The translations under genes and the position numbers were made by a program. Positions 26,363 through 35,471 of a stretch of DNA of 64,000 nucleotides are shown here, in pieces. Under the pieces are notes generated by a model, which was given only the letters and a program-made list of their open reading frames with translations, made no database searches and was not told the DNA's origin. Origin of the DNA: an uncultured Ruminiclostridium sp. (GTDB lineage Bacteria; Bacillota; Clostridia; Oscillospirales; Ruminococcaceae); contig CAJUQV010000011.1 of assembly GCA_910588335.1 (NCBI GenBank), positions 1 to 64,000 on the forward strand, given 5' to 3'. The first letter of the stretch is position 1; every line of letters starts with the position of its first letter.

Positions 26363-27670
26363 TTACTGCACAGATTCTTTCAAAAGTCTTATGGTATCGG
26401 TCAGGTCAAAGGATTCGTCCACCGCCTGAGTAAGAAAACCGTTTATTTTGTCTATTTTGGAGATAGCCTCGTCAAGCTTTGGATTTGTTCCGCTTTTATA
26501 TGCGCCGATGGCTATAAGATCATAGTTAGAGTTGTAAAGTGCAAGAAGGTTTCTGAGTTTTGCCGCCGCGTCCTTATGGCCTTTGTCGCATATGATACTC
26601 ATAAGACGGCTTATACTCGGAAGTATGTCTATTGCGGGGTAATGATTCTGTGCAGCCAGCTTTCTGGAAAGGACTATATGCCCGTCAATAATACCTCTCA
26701 CCGTATCGGAAATAGGCTCGTTGGTGTCGTCGCCCTCTACAAGCACAGCGTAAATTCCCGTAATGCTTCCACCCTCAAAGCAGCCCGCTCTTTCAAGCAG
26801 CTTAGGCATATCGTTATATATCGAGCTGGTATATCCTCTCATTATGGGAGGCTCCCCAATGGAAAGACCTACGTCCCTTTTCGCCATGGCAAAGCGGGTA
26901 AGGTTATCCATCATCAGCAATACGTCCTTACCCTGCTGCATAAAATATTCCGCAATGGCGGTGGCCGTCTGGGGGCACTTACTTCTCATCATGGCGGGCT
27001 GATCGCTTGTGGCTACCACCACGACGGAGCGCTTCATTCCTTCTTCCCCCAGATCATTTTCAATAAACTCTCTGACTTCACGGCCACGCTCTCCCACGAG
27101 AGCGATAACGTTAAGGTCAGCCTTGACCTTTTTGGCAATCATTCCCATAAGGGTACTCTTTCCTACTCCGGAACCTGCAAATATACCTATTCTTTGACCC
27201 TTGCCCAGAGTACACAGACCGTCTATCGCCTTCACGCCCAATTCCAGCGGCTCCGCAATCTTAGGACGCGCCAACGGGTTAACCGGTATTCCGGAAATGA
27301 GCATTTCGTCGGTATAGTCAATTTCACCGCCATTGTCCAGCGGATTACCTATGGCGTCAACGATACGTCCGATAAGAGCATTTCCCGTTTTTACCATAAG
27401 CTGTTTACCCGTGTTGTCAACTATGCTGCCCGGCCCTATGCCTTCAATGTCGGTATATGGCATCAAAAGAACTTTATCCGACTGGAATCCTACCGCTTCC
27501 GCAAAAATAAAGTCTTTTTCGCTTCCCTTCTTGTAAACCCGACAGACGTCGCCTATATTGCATTCCGGTCCGCTGGCTTCAACGGTCATGCCTATTATTT
27601 TTTCTATTTTTCCCATACTGCGCCTTGGCTCAAAGTCCGCAAGCGCTTCGGTAAATCCTCTTAAATCCAT
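26363..27670 (-). CDS. fliI: Flagellum-specific ATPase FliI
   Basis: A 435-residue F1-beta-like ATPase of the export apparatus. Walker A is AGSGVGKST (165-173), and the stretches VGERGREVREF and LLMMDNLTRFAMAKRD are the conserved catalytic region. It helps unload substrates for the FlhA gate. It starts at ATG 27670 and lies between fliH and fliJ. Export roles are known from the family. Confidence 0.97.
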   Translation of the reverse strand: MDLRGFTEALADFEPRRSMGKIEKIIGMTVEASGPECNIGDVCRVYKKGSEKDFIFAEAVGFQSDKVLLMPYTDIEGIGPGSIVDNTGKQLMVKTGNALIGRIVDAIGNPLDNGGEIDYTDEMLISGIPVNPLARPKIAEPLELGVKAIDGLCTLGKGQRIGIFAGSGVGKSTLMGMIAKKVKADLNVIALVGERGREVREFIENDLGEEGMKRSVVVVATSDQPAMMRSKCPQTATAIAEYFMQQGKDVLLMMDNLTRFAMAKRDVGLSIGEPPIMRGYTSSIYNDMPKLLERAGCFEGGSITGIYAVLVEGDDTNEPISDTVRGIIDGHIVLSRKLAAQNHYPAIDILPSISRLMSIICDKGHKDAAAKLRNLLALYNSNYDLIAIGAYKSGTNPKLDEAISKIDKINGFLTQAVDESFDLTDTIRLLKESVQ

Positions 27671-27832
27671 ATAAAATCCTGTTTTATTCTTTTAAAATAA
27701 GTCCGCGGCGGCGTTTCAAATAATACCGCGCCGTAAGAAAAGCGTAAATTCAGAATAATGTAAAATGGCTTTTGAAGCAATCTTAACTGAAAACACCATA
27801 TACGTTAAACCAAAATCGGTTAAAAAACAAAA

Positions 27833-28942
27833 TTATTCCGTTTCCGCCACATCGGAAACAAACACGGCTTCCTCATCGGTGACTCCCGCAATAAGCTCCG
27901 CCGACTCGGCCGTAAGCTCCGGTTTCGCTTCCTTTACAGGCTTAGACTGCTTCGACGTTTTTGAAGCTCTGGCGGGCTTAGTCTGATGTTTAGCGGCCGG
28001 TTCCTCTTCTTTTGGCGGTTCCTCTTCCTTGTCCCTGAATTTTCCTCTGCCTAATTCGCCGATCATTTTAAGCTGTGTGGAAACTCCCGCGTCAAATATT
28101 TCTGTGTCGTTTTCCAGCATCAAAGTTCCCGACTCGCTGTCAACCACCTCAAATTCGACGTTGGCGGTTGGGGAGAAACATTTTTCATACAATTTGAAAT
28201 CCGCTTCCATATCCTCGCTGAGATCATGCTTGGACAGTGTGACCCTGATATTTTTTGTATTTCTAAACTCTTTGGCGGCAGCGGTTATCATTTTTTCCAG
28301 CGCCTTTTTATCCTTCTGACTGAACACCGTCATGGTTATCTTTTCCGCCACTTCCATTGCAAGATCAAAAACACATCTGCGCTGCTCCGACAGAATATCC
28401 GCCTTTTCCTTTTCCACTTCGCCGCAAAAGCGCTTAAGCTCCAGAAGACCGTCTTTACACTTCTTTAGGCCTTGAATATAGCCTTCCTCTTCTCCTTTTT
28501 TCAGGCCTTCCATAAAACCCTCGTCAAGGCCCCTTTTTCTTGCTTCGTCATAGGTATGCACCGACTTTTCGTCAATCTGAGCCAAAAGCCGTCTTCCTTT
28601 GTCTTTGGCTTCCTCAACAAGCTTTTCCGCTTCCTCTCTTGCTTTCTCAAATTCGTTGTCGGCTCTTTTGCGCATCTCCACGGCGTATTCCTGACCCTCG
28701 CGGCGATACTGCTCTCTGAGGTTTTCCAGCTCAGCAAAATCTATTTTCGGCTCCTCCGGCTTTTTTTCTTCATTTTCGGCGCCGTTCTCCCCGAATTCCT
28801 CTTCCGATACGGATTCCGCAGTATTTTCGTCTTCCTTGGGTTCATTTTCGTCGGAGCAGATTCCTATTCTGTTGTTTATTACGGCGTCGCCCTCCATCAC
28901 TATGTTCTTGAAGGGATTACTGCCTTTGATAACTTCAAACAT
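27833..28942 (-). CDS. fliH: Flagellar assembly protein FliH, with long C-terminal tail
   Basis: FliH dimers bind and hold FliI in the cytoplasm. The protein has an acidic N-terminus, a long Glu/Arg/Lys coiled coil (about 75-190) with the phase GFMEGLKKGEEEGYIQGLKK, and a FliH C-terminal domain (about 195-280) with VAEKITMTVFSQKDKKALEK. About 90 more residues rich in Lys, Pro, Ala and Thr follow; these are not part of the usual FliH. The total of 369 residues is long for the family. ATG 28942 follows GGAAAT. Confidence 0.88.
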   Translation of the reverse strand: MFEVIKGSNPFKNIVMEGDAVINNRIGICSDENEPKEDENTAESVSEEEFGENGAENEEKKPEEPKIDFAELENLREQYRREGQEYAVEMRKRADNEFEKAREEAEKLVEEAKDKGRRLLAQIDEKSVHTYDEARKRGLDEGFMEGLKKGEEEGYIQGLKKCKDGLLELKRFCGEVEKEKADILSEQRRCVFDLAMEVAEKITMTVFSQKDKKALEKMITAAAKEFRNTKNIRVTLSKHDLSEDMEADFKLYEKCFSPTANVEFEVVDSESGTLMLENDTEIFDAGVSTQLKMIGELGRGKFRDKEEEPPKEEEPAAKHQTKPARASKTSKQSKPVKEAKPELTAESAELIAGVTDEEAVFVSDVAETE

Positions 28943-28976
28943 CGCGTTATTTCCTTTAACATATCAAATAAAATAT

Positions 28977-29000
28977 GCCCGAAAAAATCAATTTTCGGGC
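28977..29000. other. Hairpin in the fliG-fliH gap
   Basis: GCCCGAAAA (28977-28985) pairs perfectly with TTTTCGGGC (28992-29000) around a short loop. On the minus strand it stands between fliG and fliH and is followed by ATATTTTATTTG, so it could weaken transcription into fliH or mark an RNA processing site. Confidence 0.5.
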
Positions 29001-29121
29001 AATAATAATTTTATCTGTCTTAAAATGTTGTATTGCCTTAATTTTATTTTATCAATATTCCGTAGTTTTAAGTTTGAAAATTTGCTTATATTGAAATATG
29101 TTAATTTGCGCTGCCAAGGCT

Positions 29122-30129
29122 TTAGGCGATAATCTCATCCTGCCCGCTCTTGGAGATAGTAACAACGCCTTCTTCTTCAAGCCTTCTGATAATGGCAACT
29201 ATACGCTGCTGTGCTTCTTCAACGTCACGCATACGAACATTGTGAAGGTATTCCACGTCGGTCTGAGTAGCTTCACGCTTACGGGCAGACATATTGGCGT
29301 AAATAACTTCGGCCACATCGGGCGTGGAGCCCTTGATGGCGGTAGCAAGGTCTTTGGCGTCCACTTCGTTGATAAATGCCTGAATAGACATGGAGTCCAG
29401 ATGAGCGATATCCTCGAACACGAACATCTTCTGACGAATCTCTTCCGCCAGCTTTGGGTCGCGTAGCGCCAGTTCGTCGAAAATAAACTTTTCGGTGGAG
29501 CGATCAACCTTGTTCATTACGTCGGCTATGTAATTGATACCGCCTACCTCCATGCTCTCGGTGCTTACTAGCATGGCGAACTTGCGTTCGAGAGTTTCTT
29601 CGACGGACTTTGTAAATTCGGGGCTTGCGCTGTCCATCTTGGCTATTCTTTCAACTACCTCTATGCGGATACTTTTCGGGAGCTCCGACAATATGGCGGA
29701 AGCCTGATCACTCCGGCAATAAGAAAGGATCAAGGCTATCGTCTGGGGATGCTCGTTCTGCACCATTGCCAAAAGATTTTTATAATCAGCTTTTCTGACA
29801 AAAGCAAAGGATTTTGTCTTGAGCTGTTTGGTTATGCGTTCAAACAGCGCCTGCGCCTGTTCGGGACCAAAAGCCTTTTCGAGTATTTCTCTCGCGTATT
29901 CCACACCGCCCTCGGAAATAACCTTCTGAGTAAGGCACAACTCGTAAAATTCGTTAAGCACGGAACCGACCACGTCCACAGGCCAGTAATCCATTTTGGC
30001 CACCTCTACGGTGATCCTTTCAATTTCCTCGTCGGTAAAGTGCTTATAAACCTCGGAGGCGTTGGCCGCGCCTATTGAGGAAAGTACCATAGCGGCTCTT
30101 TGTATGGGGGTTATTTGCTCATCGGGCAA
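29122..30129 (-). CDS. fliG: Flagellar motor switch protein FliG
   Basis: A 335-residue FliG with its three armadillo-like domains. Conserved parts include MVQNEHPQTIALILSYCRS in the middle and the C-terminal torque helix region KFIFDELALRDPKLAEEIRQ. It couples the stator MotA to the FliF ring. It starts at TTG 30129 with an excellent AGGAGGGG site; TTG rather than ATG is clear from the reading frame. It follows fliF. Confidence 0.96.
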   Translation of the reverse strand: MPDEQITPIQRAAMVLSSIGAANASEVYKHFTDEEIERITVEVAKMDYWPVDVVGSVLNEFYELCLTQKVISEGGVEYAREILEKAFGPEQAQALFERITKQLKTKSFAFVRKADYKNLLAMVQNEHPQTIALILSYCRSDQASAILSELPKSIRIEVVERIAKMDSASPEFTKSVEETLERKFAMLVSTESMEVGGINYIADVMNKVDRSTEKFIFDELALRDPKLAEEIRQKMFVFEDIAHLDSMSIQAFINEVDAKDLATAIKGSTPDVAEVIYANMSARKREATQTDVEYLHNVRMRDVEEAQQRIVAIIRRLEEEGVVTISKSGQDEIIA

Positions 30130-30168
30130 TTTAGTCCCCTCCTTTCATAACTATCGGTTTTCAATCGA

Positions 30169-31869
30169 TCAGTCTTCCCCTCTCATCCAGCTTCTGATAA
30201 GCTGCGCGACAATTTCGGGATTATTTTTGGAGAAGTCTCTGATTTCACGCTTAAGAGCCTCGTCCCTGGTTTCGGGCTGCTCCTCGCTGAGGCTGGTAAG
30301 CTCAAACTCCGTTTCATCCATTCTTCCGGGGTTAAGCATTTCTCCTCCTCCTTCTTCACCATATCCGTAGCCTTCCCCCGCTTCTGTCGCGGGTATGGGC
30401 GCCGATACAAGATGAGCCGCCGTGCGGCGTTTCTTTCTGGATCCGGGCGCATTGAGGGCAAGGATAAGCAATACTATCAGTACAATACCCAAAATAATTA
30501 TGATAGCAATCATCACCATGCTCTGGCTGCTTACGCTTCCGATGTTCAGCGCCGCGCCGTCTATAATCGGATTGGTGGTTTCAATAAATGGCGTGGTCTT
30601 GATGGAGACATTTTCCACGTCGGCTCCGATAGCGTTGGCTATGGTGTTGCGCCAACGAAGCTCTTCATCTGCGGTAAGATCGTTGTTGCTTTTTACAACC
30701 ACTGCGGCGGAAAGGGTGCCTATGCTGTAACCGTCCTTTTCTATCTGCCGCTTGGTCTGATTTACAAGGTTATTTATTTCACGTGTGTATTCGTAATAGA
30801 ATTCACCGTTCTCACCAACCTCAAGAGTGGGGTAATCGGGACTGATGTCCGAATCCACCACGGTACCCACCAGACCGCCTTCCGCAGCCACTCCGCCGGC
30901 GCCGTTCTTTATTTTCTCATTCTCAATAATACCCGATTGCTTAGTACCTATGATATTTCCTTCGTCATCATATAAAATATCCTGATTGGCGCCGCTGTAC
31001 TCGATTTCCTCGGTCACCATGCTGTCAAAATTAAGATTAAGCCCAACTGCCACATTGATACCGTCAAAAGTGTTTAACATAGCGGTCTTTATGGCGTCCT
31101 CGTATTCCTCCTTAAGTCTGTTGCGGTAATTGAGACGCTTATAGTAAATCTGGAGCTTTTCCTCTTCCTCTTTTGCGGTATTGGTGGTCATTTCGGGGGA
31201 GAGCTGGACTCCGTCCTGATTGGTTATCGTTATGTTTTCTCTGTTGAGTCCGGGAACGGAATTTGCCACTAAGTTATACATACCGTCGATCTGCTCCGAG
31301 GTAAGCTCTTCTCTGAGCGTCAAAGCCACGGAAGCGGTAGGCTCCTCCTTGTACTCGTCTATAACGTAGCTTCTTTCCTCCGGAATACCGAGCATTACCA
31401 GCGCGTCGTCCACATGAGTGAATGTGCGGAGAGTAGCTCTGAGATTATCCTGTATCTGCTGCTTTTGCAGCTCCCTCATCTCTTTATCGGTGGAGAACAT
31501 GGTGATACCGCTGGACCATGTCTCATAGTTGAAGGTGGACTTGGGGAAGCCAGCTATGCTCATGCTGACTCTCATTTCCTCCACCTTATCTTCGGGAACC
31601 AGTATGTCGCCGTTGGCGTTTATTTTTATGTCCTGAACTCCGAGTGTCTCTCTGGCATATGTAACTATTTCCGTAGCCTCGGCGGCGGAAGCATCTTTAA
31701 AGAGCACCGCGTAATGCACCTGACTCATAATCGCCGCAAGCACTATCGCGGATACCAGCAGCACCGCCACTCCGGCGGATATTAAAATAATTGTTTTCTT
31801 GCTTAGGGAAGAAATTTTAATCTTTAAGAAATTTCCTGCCTTAGCAAGAGTTTCTTTTACCTTATCCAT
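30169..31869 (-). CDS. fliF: Flagellar MS-ring protein FliF
   Basis: FliF builds the MS ring, the base of the flagellum. The protein has 566 residues with two membrane helices (about 22-47 and 445-470), a large outer part with the YscJ-like ring-building motifs (AALMSQVHYAVLF region and IPEERSYVIDEYKEEPTASV), and a C-terminal cytoplasmic tail that binds FliG. ATG 31869 is preferred over the TTG one codon earlier. It follows fliE. Confidence 0.95.
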   Translation of the reverse strand: MDKVKETLAKAGNFLKIKISSLSKKTIILISAGVAVLLVSAIVLAAIMSQVHYAVLFKDASAAEATEIVTYARETLGVQDIKINANGDILVPEDKVEEMRVSMSIAGFPKSTFNYETWSSGITMFSTDKEMRELQKQQIQDNLRATLRTFTHVDDALVMLGIPEERSYVIDEYKEEPTASVALTLREELTSEQIDGMYNLVANSVPGLNRENITITNQDGVQLSPEMTTNTAKEEEEKLQIYYKRLNYRNRLKEEYEDAIKTAMLNTFDGINVAVGLNLNFDSMVTEEIEYSGANQDILYDDEGNIIGTKQSGIIENEKIKNGAGGVAAEGGLVGTVVDSDISPDYPTLEVGENGEFYYEYTREINNLVNQTKRQIEKDGYSIGTLSAAVVVKSNNDLTADEELRWRNTIANAIGADVENVSIKTTPFIETTNPIIDGAALNIGSVSSQSMVMIAIIIILGIVLIVLLILALNAPGSRKKRRTAAHLVSAPIPATEAGEGYGYGEEGGGEMLNPGRMDETEFELTSLSEEQPETRDEALKREIRDFSKNNPEIVAQLIRSWMRGED

Positions 31870-31918
31870 CAAACAACCTCTTTTTTTATCTTTTTCCTAT
31901 TGTCAGATAATACAGTAA

Positions 31919-32242
31919 TCAAATACTCATCTTAACGATTTCGTTATACGCGTCTACCATCACGTTTTTAACGTTTACAAGCAGGTCGGTGGCTATTTCC
32001 GCCTTGGTGATGTTAGCCTGTATCTGTTCAAGGTTGTCGGTATTGCCGAGCATAAGCTGAAAAATATCAGACTGTTTCTGGGCGTTGGCGTCCACCGCGT
32101 TGTTGAAAATGCCCTTAAACACGTCCATAAAAGTAGGAGTCTGAACCGATTCTTCGGAAAGCGTCTCCTCACCGTACTTATCAAACGCATTCGATACGGA
32201 TTCGAGAGGAGTTATTGCTGATGAAATAGGAACTATAAACAT
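31919..32242 (-). CDS. fliE: Flagellar hook-basal body protein FliE
   Basis: A small protein of 107 residues linking the MS ring to the rod. The C-terminus (ITKAEIATDLLVNVKNVMVD) is the conserved FliE part. The frame is open up to ATG 32305, but ATG 32242 follows AAGGA and gives the typical length; the longer form would add 21 basic residues and cannot be fully excluded. It lies between flgC and fliF. Confidence 0.88.
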   Translation of the reverse strand: MFIVPISSAITPLESVSNAFDKYGEETLSEESVQTPTFMDVFKGIFNNAVDANAQKQSDIFQLMLGNTDNLEQIQANITKAEIATDLLVNVKNVMVDAYNEIVKMSI

Positions 32243-32350
32243 ATCGCCTGTTTCGTCCTTTCTTAAATATAATTTATAATTAAATACGTTTACCGTGCGC
32301 CTCATATGACACCTGCGACGAGGCTTCGCCGATTTTTCCGTTTTATTTTT

Positions 32351-32860
32351 TTATTTGCCTATGGAAAGCGCCCGCTGCGCCATCTTCTTAGCGCTGTTGA
32401 AGATAGTCAAACTCGCCGTGTAGGAGTTTGAGGCTTCGATCCAGTCATACTGCTCCTCCGCCACGTCAACATTCGGCAGATAATAATATCCGTCCTCGTC
32501 CGCGTCCGGATGCGAAGGATCATAAACGGGCGTCAAGGGGGTCTCGTCCTCCACTATCTCGGTCACCACCACTCCGTTGCCCGTGCGCTTGCGTCTGTCC
32601 GACATATTCATTTGAAGCACGCTGCTGAAGGGCATATTTCCGTTTACTATGGTCTCCGTTTTTCTCTTGACAAAATCTCTTATGTTTAAATTGTCATATG
32701 TAGTGTCCTCGGTAAACACCACCACTTGGCGCACATAAGGCGTGCCGTCCTCCGTTCGGGTAGTTACCGCGTTATTTACGTTCTGGGAAATGATGTCCAT
32801 TCTTAGCCTTTGAGCCATCATTCCGGAAACCGCTATATCTAAGCTGCTGAGAAACGCCAT
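32351..32860 (-). CDS. flgC: Flagellar basal-body rod protein FlgC
   Basis: A 169-residue proximal rod protein. It starts with SLDIAVSGMMAQRLRMDIIS and contains VYDPSHPDADEDGYYYLPN, the strongest FlgC marker, and ends with a rod-type helix (EASNSYTASLTIFNSAKKMA). It follows flgB and starts at ATG 32860 behind GAAAGGAA. Confidence 0.95.
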   Translation of the reverse strand: MAFLSSLDIAVSGMMAQRLRMDIISQNVNNAVTTRTEDGTPYVRQVVVFTEDTTYDNLNIRDFVKRKTETIVNGNMPFSSVLQMNMSDRRKRTGNGVVVTEIVEDETPLTPVYDPSHPDADEDGYYYLPNVDVAEEQYDWIEASNSYTASLTIFNSAKKMAQRALSIGK

Positions 32861-33006
32861 TTTTTCAATTCCTTTCTCGCTTATTTTCCGGCGTGCTCCT
32901 CTTTTTCGCGGAGAAAAACGCGCGGAATTCGTTTGGATTCTTCCGTACCGCTCTTAATTAGGGACAATACGGCAAAAAACCTTGAGCCCCATACCGTTTC
33001 AGCTCG

Positions 33007-33378
33007 TTACTGCCTGCTCATGGCGCTGCGCATAAGGGTGAACTCGCTGTCCATCTGGTTGATAAGCGCCTCCTGCAATAAAGCGTTTTTAACAAAAAGC
33101 GCCTGCTGCGTATCGGAGTCCACATTATTGCCGTCGGGCTGATCAAAGGTGCTGTTGTCGGAATAAATATAACTGGACAAATGCAACTCCTTTTTGAACT
33201 TTGCGTTCTCGGACGCGTTTAACTTGTCCTTAAGCACCCCACTGAAGGACAGATATTTGCACTTGTAACCGGGGGTGTCGACATTCGATAAGTTATGGCT
33301 TATTACCCTTTTGGTCTGATTTACGATATCCAGTCCCTGCTCTATCAGACGAAAGCCGGTTGTATCAAAGAGAGCCAT
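33007..33378 (-). CDS. flgB: Flagellar basal-body rod protein FlgB
   Basis: A 123-residue proximal rod protein with the conserved start IEQGLDIVNQTKRVISHNLS and NVDTPGYK. It is the first gene of the flagellar cluster and begins at ATG 33378 behind AAAGGAG. Two promoter candidates lie directly upstream. Confidence 0.94.
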   Translation of the reverse strand: MALFDTTGFRLIEQGLDIVNQTKRVISHNLSNVDTPGYKCKYLSFSGVLKDKLNASENAKFKKELHLSSYIYSDNSTFDQPDGNNVDSDTQQALFVKNALLQEALINQMDSEFTLMRSAMSRQ

Positions 33379-33448
33379 CTTTAAATTCTCCTTTTAGTAA
33401 TGATAATAATGAAATTCTTATGTAATTGTGTCCGAACAATGTAAAAAC

Positions 33449-33477
33449 AAATTAAATTAAATAGGTATATATGTCAA
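33449..33477 (-). promoter_or_regulatory. Sigma-A-type promoter P1 of the flagellar operon
   Basis: On the minus strand TTGACA (33477-33472) and TAATTT (33454-33449) are separated by 17 bases, about 70 bases before the flgB start. The -35 box is perfect and the -10 box poor. Confidence 0.55.
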
Positions 33478-33508
33478 AGACATAAATCCCATAATTTCAC
33501 GTATAACA

Positions 33509-33537
33509 ATTATACAACAAGAAGCAAAAAAAAACAA
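33509..33537 (-). promoter_or_regulatory. Sigma-A-type promoter P2 of the flagellar operon
   Basis: On the minus strand TTGTTT (33537-33532) and TATAAT (33514-33509) are separated by 17 bases, upstream of P1. Tandem promoters would suit a master operon. No sigma-28 type box (TAAA, then CCGATAT) was seen here. Confidence 0.55.
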
Positions 33538-33658
33538 CTGCTTTTTTAAAATTTTTGCAATATTTTTAATATTTTTTTGTTTTAGCACACTTTCCCCGAC
33601 TTGCCATGAGATAAAATATCGACATTTGATCAAAAAACAGACGTTAAAATACAAACTG

Positions 33659-34408
33659 TCAATAGCGATCGTACCAATATTTCGCTTCCTCCGCAAGTCT
33701 TTTCAGCTCGCGGCGCTTTCGCACAATATCCGCTTCTTTAAAGACATACTCCTTTTTAGGCGGGATTTTTTCAAAATCTCTCTTAGCTTTATCCATAGCG
33801 GCGGCAATCCTGCCCGGACGCTCAAAATCCATTGGCAGCCGCACCACCCCCGCGGTTTTATAGGACTTCTCCGCCTCGTTGTACCACCACTTATCAAAAA
33901 CGGGAAAGCCGTCTTTCACATGATATCCTAAGGCGCTGCTTTCACCCTGATATATTCTTATTTCACCCAACAGGATCAAATGCTTTTTTCTTTCGTCAAG
34001 ATACGCCCTGTCGTAATTTTTCAGCGGAATAACACAGACTCGGCGCAAAATCGTTTTTTCCCCGAAAACAGTATAGCTTCCCTTATATTCGCTGAACACC
34101 GCCGCCTTCGGAAGTATCTCAAAATATGTATAGTGTCGGCCGACTCTTATGTAATGATCGCAGACGGCTGCGTAAACAATGCAAAGCACCATTCCTGTCA
34201 TAACACATCCGCCTATCATTAAAATATAAGAAAGCAGGAAGGTTTTATCCGTGACCATCTTCAAATTGAACATAAGCGCCCAGATAAGCATCATGCAGAA
34301 TTGTGCAAGGGGGGTAACGGTAAGTATCATTGCTTTATTCCGCCGCTTGTTGTATTTTGCGGTATAGGCGTGAAAATATGCCGTCGCTTTCGCCCCCTTT
34401 TTTGACAA
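33659..34408 (-). CDS. Membrane protein of unknown function
   Basis: A protein of up to 249 residues that I do not recognise. The N-terminal 90 residues hold two or three hydrophobic helices (around 28-45 and 58-85), and the rest is a charged, probably cytoplasmic domain that starts with a beta-rich part (HYTYFEILPKAAVFSEYKGS) and ends in a Lys/Arg/Glu-rich helical tail. The frame begins with TTG 34408, which has no good site; an internal ATG at codon 27 is possible. It lies just upstream of the flagellar operon promoters, on the same strand. Confidence 0.6.
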   Translation of the reverse strand: MSKKGAKATAYFHAYTAKYNKRRNKAMILTVTPLAQFCMMLIWALMFNLKMVTDKTFLLSYILMIGGCVMTGMVLCIVYAAVCDHYIRVGRHYTYFEILPKAAVFSEYKGSYTVFGEKTILRRVCVIPLKNYDRAYLDERKKHLILLGEIRIYQGESSALGYHVKDGFPVFDKWWYNEAEKSYKTAGVVRLPMDFERPGRIAAAMDKAKRDFEKIPPKKEYVFKEADIVRKRRELKRLAEEAKYWYDRY

Positions 34409-34509
34409 AAACTACAAAATATTTATTGACCTGATTACGTTCTGATTTTTGGCTTCACTTCTTCCGCAATACCGGATTATAAACGCTGCCGGATACTCTT
34501 CGGCTTTTT

Positions 34510-34577
34510 TATACCAATCCCTTTTTAAACTGACGTAATGCCCACAGTTTAAAAAGGAGTTGCACCCGAAACATTAA
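34510..34577 (-). repeat. Palindromic element family 1, copy f
   Basis: CTTTTTAAACTG (34521-34532) pairs with CAGTTTAAAAAG (34545-34556) within ATACCAATC...GAGTTGCACCCGAAACATTAAT. Read on the minus strand it shows the family order ATTAATGTTTCGGGTGCAA, stem, GATTGGTAT. It lies in the 383-bp gap before the PilZ gene; the rest of that gap holds the PilZ promoter. Confidence 0.8.
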
Positions 34578-34718
34578 TCCCACAGTTTTCTCTAAGAAAT
34601 TTGTCGGAAAACCGCAATAAATATTTTTCCCATTTTTATTATACATTTTTTCTCTGAACTTGTAAAGAAGAAATTCTTTGCTTTTTTACCAAATTTTATT
34701 AAAATTCCCGTTACCCCC

Positions 34719-34747
34719 TTGATTTATTAAACAACTTAATGTATAAT
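34719..34747 (+). promoter_or_regulatory. Sigma-A-type promoter of the PilZ gene
   Basis: TTGATT (34719-34724) and TATAAT (34742-34747) are 17 bases apart, 45 bases before the start codon, with GGAG between. Confidence 0.7.
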
Positions 34748-34791
34748 TATTTCATATCGTCTACATTTACACAGTTTAGGAGAATATAGAT

Positions 34792-35448
34792 ATGCTTTCA
34801 AGAGAACGGATACTTAAACTTGAAATTCTGACTCCCGACGAGACACACACTAAGATACTTTCCGCTACAAATAAACAGTTTTCGCTTCAGAACAGCTCTA
34901 CCGGAAGAGCCGATATGCTTCTTATCATAAAAGGACGAGGGCTTCCCGAAATCGACACGGAAAACGATGTGGACGTGATTGTTCATATGAAAAGCGGAGA
35001 AAGGATAAGATATCCATCATACGTAACGGTTTCCACGGGATACCAGCTTAATGTGGTCATGAAAACCGACAAGCCGCATATGATGCAGGAACGCCGCCGC
35101 TACTACAAGGTTGAGGCGGACATAAACTGTATAATAAACTCGATAGAAAGAAACGGCAGCAAAATTGCTCTTGAAACCCCGGCAGTGGCTCAAATAAAAG
35201 ATCTTAACATAGGCGGAATCTTTTTGTGCATCTGCGGAGCCGACCTTCAAAAATCCGACTTGCTTATGCTGACCATTCTTTTTGAAACAAAAAACGTGGA
35301 TATAGCCGCTGAAATAATAAGGGTTCAAACCAATGCCGCGGGCGACGTTACGGGCTACGGATGCCGCTTCACCAATCTTACCCCCACGGCTGAGGAAACT
35401 TTCGCCAAATATGTGTTTCGGGTACAGCTTGATAACTTTAAGGATTAA
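34792..35448 (+). CDS. PilZ-domain protein (YcgR-like flagellar brake)
   Basis: A 218-residue protein with an N-terminal YcgR-like beta domain (1-95) and a PilZ domain (about 97-215). PilZ proteins bind cyclic-di-GMP; YcgR types slow the motor. The binding motifs are imperfect: QERRRYYKVEADI has Lys where the second Arg of R-x3-R is usual, and DLNIGGIF has Asn where the Ser of D/N-x-S-x2-G is usual. Binding may therefore be weak or altered. The gene sits just past the flagellar operon and before a diguanylate cyclase. It starts at ATG 34792 behind AGGAGAAT. Confidence 0.82.
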   Translation: MLSRERILKLEILTPDETHTKILSATNKQFSLQNSSTGRADMLLIIKGRGLPEIDTENDVDVIVHMKSGERIRYPSYVTVSTGYQLNVVMKTDKPHMMQERRRYYKVEADINCIINSIERNGSKIALETPAVAQIKDLNIGGIFLCICGADLQKSDLLMLTILFETKNVDIAAEIIRVQTNAAGDVTGYGCRFTNLTPTAEETFAKYVFRVQLDNFKD

Positions 35449-35471
35449 AACAATTCCATTTTAAACTGACT

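Noticed and set aside
26330..27664. A 444-codon open frame on the plus strand
   Set aside because: It is fully antisense to fliI, has no ribosome binding site, and its translation shows no family features; it is a codon-usage shadow.
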